This document shows positions 60,853 to 64,000 of a DNA stretch of 64,000 bases, piece after piece (position 1 is the stretch's first letter; the number at the start of each line of letters is the position of its first letter). The stretch lies in contig JAHBUY010000005.1 in assembly GCA_019637795.1 (NCBI GenBank), forward strand, positions 372,001-436,000, read 5' to 3'. Under the pieces are notes generated by a model. That model ran no database searches, had not been told where the DNA came from, and saw only the letters and a program-made list of their open reading frames with translations. A program made the position numbers and the translations under genes. The stretch is from a bacterium. GTDB taxonomy: Bacteria > Desulfobacterota > Binatia > HRBIN30 > CADEER01.

Positions 60853-62142
60853 ATGTCGCGAACCTGCGTCATCGTCGGCGCCGGGCCGGCGGGGTTGGCG
60901 GCGGCGCACCGCCTGGCCGCCGCCGGCGTCAAGGTGACCGTGCTCGAGGCGTCGAACGCGATCGGCGGCCGCACGCGCAGCGAGCGGGTCGGCGAGTTCA
61001 CCGTCAACACCGGCGCCAGCTTCCTCACCACCTTCTACGACGCCACCCTGGCGCTGCTGCGGACGCTGGGCATCGGCAGCGAGGCGCCGGCGACCCAACT
61101 CGGCTCGATGGCCACCCCGTTCGGCAAGATCGAGATGGAGCTGAACGCGCCGCGCCGCATCCTGCGCTTCCCGCTGATCAGTCTCGGCGGCAAGCTGCGC
61201 ACCGCCGCGATGTTCGCCGGCGCGGCGCTGCGCCGGCGCGTGCACGTGGCGCGGCCGACCCGCCTCGCCTGGCTCGATCGCGGCGAGACCCTCGAGCAGT
61301 GGGGCCGGCGCACGGTCGGCGACACGGCGTACCAGTACCTGCTGCGCACCGGCGTCGAGCCCTTCTTCTACATCGGCGCCGAGGAGCAGTCGGCGGCGCT
61401 CGGCAAGGCGCTGCTACGCCACGCGCTCGGCTGGCAGCTCCTGGTCGTGCCCGCGGGCATGGGGGCCATCTGCGACGCGCTGGCCGCCGGCATCGAGGTG
61501 CGCACCGGCTGCCAGGCCAGCGGCATCGAGCTGCGCGAGCGGTCGGTGGAGGTGTCCCACGCCGGCGGCGTCGTCGAGGCCGACGCCTGCATCCTCGCCG
61601 CGCCGGCGTCCGCCATCGCCCGACTCGACGGGCCGCTGGCAGCGGAGGACCGCGCCGATGTCGCCGCGGTGCGCACGATGCCCAACGTGGTCCTCTACTT
61701 CGGCTACGAACGCCCGATCACGGTGCAGTATCCGCTGGTCACCCCGGCCGGACCCGGCCGGCACGCGATCGCCCGCGTCCGCACCTGGTCGACGCTCTGC
61801 CCCGCCTACGTCCCCGAGGGCAAGGAACTGCTCGCCATCCAGGCGATGGGCTGGCGCAGCGCCGAGCTGCTCGACCGCGACCCCGGCCGCATCGCCGCGG
61901 CGCTGCGCGGCGACGCCGAGGAGGTGTTCGGCCGCCTCGCCGACCCCGACTGGGTCCGCCTCTATCCGCGTCCCGAGGGCACGGTGATCACCCAGCCCGG
62001 CCACTACCGCCGCATGGCCGCCTTCCTGCGTCGACCGCGCCGCCGGCTGTTCTATGCCGGCGACTGGCTCACCGGCTCGACCATCGAGGGCGCGGTGTGG
62101 TCGGGCGTCACCGCCGCCGACGCGCTGCTGAAGAGCGCCTGA
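60853..62142 (+). CDS. FAD-dependent amine-oxidase/protoporphyrinogen-oxidase-like protein
   Basis: The 429-aa protein starts MSRTCVIVGAGPAGLAAAHRL, then VLEASNAIGGRTRSERVGEF, a standard two-dinucleotide FAD start. TGASFLTTFYDATLALLRTLG continues as in the HemG/HemY-like and flavin amine oxidase families, and FYAGDWLTGSTIEGAVWSGVTAADAL near residue 400 is the C-terminal FAD contact. The substrate cannot be told: carotenoid-, protoporphyrinogen- and amine-type enzymes share this layout. It is 79 bases after the MBL-fold gene and probably co-transcribed with the small membrane protein after it. Confidence 0.85.
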   Translation: MSRTCVIVGAGPAGLAAAHRLAAAGVKVTVLEASNAIGGRTRSERVGEFTVNTGASFLTTFYDATLALLRTLGIGSEAPATQLGSMATPFGKIEMELNAPRRILRFPLISLGGKLRTAAMFAGAALRRRVHVARPTRLAWLDRGETLEQWGRRTVGDTAYQYLLRTGVEPFFYIGAEEQSAALGKALLRHALGWQLLVVPAGMGAICDALAAGIEVRTGCQASGIELRERSVEVSHAGGVVEADACILAAPASAIARLDGPLAAEDRADVAAVRTMPNVVLYFGYERPITVQYPLVTPAGPGRHAIARVRTWSTLCPAYVPEGKELLAIQAMGWRSAELLDRDPGRIAAALRGDAEEVFGRLADPDWVRLYPRPEGTVITQPGHYRRMAAFLRRPRRRLFYAGDWLTGSTIEGAVWSGVTAADALLKSA

Positions 62143-62144
62143 GC

Positions 62145-62549
62145 GTGCCGGCCGTCGCCTACCTGCATCCACTGGCCGGCGCCGCGACGCTGGCGCTGCT
62201 GGTGTACGTCGGGTCCCTCGGCCTGACGCTGCGCACCGCGCGCCGCGACCGCGCCGCCCGCGCCGCGCGGCACGCGCGCTGGGCGCGCATCGCCTACCTC
62301 GCGGTGCTGTTGAGCTGGCTCGGCGGAGCGCTGTCGGTGCTGCTCGACCGCGACGACCTGACCCTCGCGGCGTCGCTGCACTTCCGCACCGGCACCGCGC
62401 TCGCCCTGCTGCTCACCGGCAGCGCGCTCACCGCCCGCGCCATGGCGCGCGGCTCGCGCGCCGCCCGCGACTGGCACCCCTGGCTGGGCGCCGCCGCGGT
62501 GCTCCTGGCCGCCGCGCACGCCGCGTCGGGCCTGCGGCTGACGCCGTGA
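62145..62549 (+). CDS. Small four-helix membrane protein (DUF4079-like)
   Basis: The GTG start lies 2 bases after the stop of the oxidase gene; the product has 134 aa and four hydrophobic segments: PLAGAATLALLVYVGSLGLTL, IAYLAVLLSWLGGALSVLL, HFRTGTALALLLTGSALTA and HPWLGAAAVLLAAAHAASGL. Histidines near the ends of the helices (YLHPL, SLHFRTG, DWHPWLG, AAHAASG) are placed as in haem-binding membrane proteins and DUF4079 members. A role as electron partner for the FAD enzyme is an inference. Confidence 0.65.
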   Translation: MPAVAYLHPLAGAATLALLVYVGSLGLTLRTARRDRAARAARHARWARIAYLAVLLSWLGGALSVLLDRDDLTLAASLHFRTGTALALLLTGSALTARAMARGSRAARDWHPWLGAAAVLLAAAHAASGLRLTP

Positions 62550-62579
62550 TGACGCGGCGCGCCGAGCACGCCGCGCCGC

Positions 62580-63731
62580 TCACGCCCAGGCCGTCTCGAG
62601 ATCGCCCTTCCGCAGGCGGCCGGCGATGACGATCTGCTGGATCTCGCTCGAGCCGTCGTAGACGCGGCCGACGCGCAGGTCGCGCCACAGGCGGTCGATC
62701 ATGTACTCGCCCTTGATGTAGCCGTAGCCGCCGAAGATCTGCATCGCGTCGTCCACGGTCTGCCACGCGCTCTCGGCGGCGAAGTACTTGGCGGTCGAGG
62801 ATTCGCGGATCGACTGCCCGCCCTGATCGAGGATCCACGCCGAACGATAGACGACCAGGCGCGAGGCCTCGGTGCGCGCGCTCATCTGCGCCAGCCGGAA
62901 GGCCAGCGCCTGGTGCTCGATCAGCGGCTTGCCGAAGGTCTTGCGCTGCTCGGCATGCTCGACCGCCAGCTCGAGCGCCTTCTGCGCCGTGCCGACGCAG
63001 CGCGCGCTCAGCGTCGTCCGCCCCTCGGACAGACAGCGCTTGGCGTACTCCATGCCCTTGCCCTCCTCGCCGATCAGGGCGTCGGCGGGGATGCGGGCGT
63101 CCTCGAACACCACCTCGGAGATCTGCGACCCGCGGTGGCCGGTGGTGTCGAAGATCTGGCCGATCGAGACGCCGGGCGAGTCGGCATCGATGATGAACGC
63201 CGAGATGCCGGCCGCGGTGCGGGCGAAGGTCACGAAGTGGTGGGCGCGCGGCGCGTTGGTGATGAAGATCTTGTGGCCGTTGACGCGGTAGCCGTCGCCC
63301 GTGCGCTCGGCGCGGGTCTGCAGGCCGGCGGCGTCGGATCCCGACTGCGGCTCGGTCAGCGCGAACGAGCCGATCCACTCCCCGGTCGCCATCTTCGGCA
63401 GGTAGCGGCGCTTCTGCTCCTCGCTGGCGAAGCGCACGATGCCGACGCAGCCGATGCCGGTGTGGACGCTGATGAAGCTCGCCAGGCCCCACGGCCCGCG
63501 CCCGAGTTGCTCGTGGCAGAGCGTCTTCTGCACCACCGACAGGCCGAGCCCGCCGTACTCCTGCGGGATCGAGAGCCCGAGCAGGCCGACGTCGCGCGCC
63601 CCCTCGATCAGCTCGTGCGGCAGGGTGTCGGTGCGCTCGATCTCCTGCCATCCGGCATTGGCCTTCTCCTCGATGAAGTCGCGCACCGACTGCTGCAACA
63701 GGCGGTCCTCGGCCGAGATGCTGAAATCCAT
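62580..63731 (-). CDS. Acyl-CoA dehydrogenase
   Basis: From MDFSISAEDRLLQQSVRDFIEE the product has 383 aa. Acyl-CoA dehydrogenase signs are GLSIPQEYGGLGLS near 55, IGSFALTEPQSGSDAAGLQTRA near 122 (signature 1), FEDARIPADALIGEEGKGMEYA near 205, the FAD-binding RKTFGKPLIEHQALAFRLAQM near 265 and QIFGGYGYIKGEYMIDRLWRDLRVGRVYDGSSEIQQIVIAGRL near 340. The catalytic Glu position after VYDGSSEIQ differs between subfamilies and cannot be fixed here. Likely oxidises a CoA thioester in fatty or aromatic acid breakdown. Confidence 0.95.
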   Translation of the reverse strand: MDFSISAEDRLLQQSVRDFIEEKANAGWQEIERTDTLPHELIEGARDVGLLGLSIPQEYGGLGLSVVQKTLCHEQLGRGPWGLASFISVHTGIGCVGIVRFASEEQKRRYLPKMATGEWIGSFALTEPQSGSDAAGLQTRAERTGDGYRVNGHKIFITNAPRAHHFVTFARTAAGISAFIIDADSPGVSIGQIFDTTGHRGSQISEVVFEDARIPADALIGEEGKGMEYAKRCLSEGRTTLSARCVGTAQKALELAVEHAEQRKTFGKPLIEHQALAFRLAQMSARTEASRLVVYRSAWILDQGGQSIRESSTAKYFAAESAWQTVDDAMQIFGGYGYIKGEYMIDRLWRDLRVGRVYDGSSEIQQIVIAGRLRKGDLETAWA

Positions 63732-63794
63732 GGCGTCGCTCCTCAGGGAGCACGGGCCTCCCCGCCCGCGTTCCGAACCGGTTCGTTCTGGCAA

Positions 63795-64000
63795 TCGCCC
63801 CGGCCCTTTGCAACACGTCGCGGCGCGCCGCGATGCGCGCCGCGCGCGCGGAGACCGGCGAGGTCGGCGGCGGCGGGCGGACCGCGCGCGCGGCGGCGCT
63901 TCGCGACCGCTGGGGGTGGCTGGCGCCGCGGCGCGGCGGTCAGGGTCGGCAGCGCCGCCGCCGTGGAGCAGCGCCGCCCCGCGGACCGCGATCAGCTCGC
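63795..64000. other. GC-rich end of window without recognised gene
   Basis: The last 206 bases are very rich in CG steps (CGCGCGCGG runs). No start codon with a convincing reading frame is seen; a gene running out of the window cannot be excluded. Confidence 0.3.

Overview
The window is very GC-rich, with dense coding on both strands and many 4-nt start/stop overlaps. The gene content suggests an uncultured soil or sediment bacterium of the Binatota (Candidatus Binatia) / deltaproteobacterial type. Pointers are a hopanoid operon, several short-chain dehydrogenases, an acyl-CoA dehydrogenase, a thiolase paired with a DUF35 OB-fold protein, an APH-type phosphotransferase, dockerin-like and Cys-rich secreted proteins, and SUF iron-sulfur genes. 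The taxonomic guess rests on gene style only; no rRNA gene is present.

Layout. 1-2451: the end of a SUF operon (sufD 3' end, sufS, sufU, sufT-like). 2448-4230: a dockerin-like secreted protein and a class 3 lipase lipoprotein. 4252-8895 (minus): a GT-C type membrane protein and a hybrid sensor histidine kinase. 9101-9244: a nested palindromic repeat. 10292-18353 (minus) plus hpnH at 9285-10292: a compact hopanoid locus (hpnG, mvaD, fni, shc/hpnF, a fused hpnC-hpnD, hpnE, hpnH). It joins two late isoprenoid-supply enzymes, one of them from the mevalonate route, to squalene and hopanoid synthesis. Three spaced dyads of the form CTAACC-N4-GGTYAG lie in front of mvaD. 18505-24877: TerC, OB-fold/thiolase pair, a permuted and degenerate histidine-kinase-like protein, two SDRs, and two families of palindromic repeats. 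24987-29700 (minus): a three-gene cassette of a metal-site-less Mre11/YhaO-like protein, a YhaN/Rad50-like ATPase and a HEPN protein. 29865-39139: SDR, beta-hydroxyacid dehydrogenase, a structured leader before a large secreted Cys-repeat protein, an XRE regulator, a PhoD-like phosphatase and a PIN-PhoH protein.

40348-47993 is an integrative element in a tRNA-Arg(ACG) gene. It is bounded by 77-bp perfect direct repeats that carry the tRNA 3' part and the tRNA terminator. It holds a tyrosine integrase, a Phd/RelE-type toxin-antitoxin pair, an AlpA-like regulator, a RepA-like ATPase, a TubC_N-like protein, a primase-polymerase-like protein, an HGG-motif protein, a 55-aa zinc-ribbon protein, a serine recombinase and two unknowns. 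No capsid, packaging or conjugation gene is visible, so it looks like a satellite or small genomic island. Downstream (47994-50996) the DNA still looks accessory: a degenerate second copy of the element end, a DUF1566 protein, hicBA, a PEGA/SHOCT lipoprotein and an ORF without a usable start.

50997-63731 returns to chromosomal genes: a GT-C membrane protein, a DUF2252 protein, a GspE/PilB-type ATPase fused to an RsbW-like ATPase domain, dienelactone hydrolase, ThiO-like oxidase, an MBL-fold hydrolase, an FAD amine-oxidase-like protein, a small membrane protein and an acyl-CoA dehydrogenase. The strongest candidates for something undescribed are the pseudo-Mre11/YhaN/HEPN cassette, the tRNA-Arg satellite-like element, the GspE-RsbW fusion and the hopanoid operon architecture with its triple operator.
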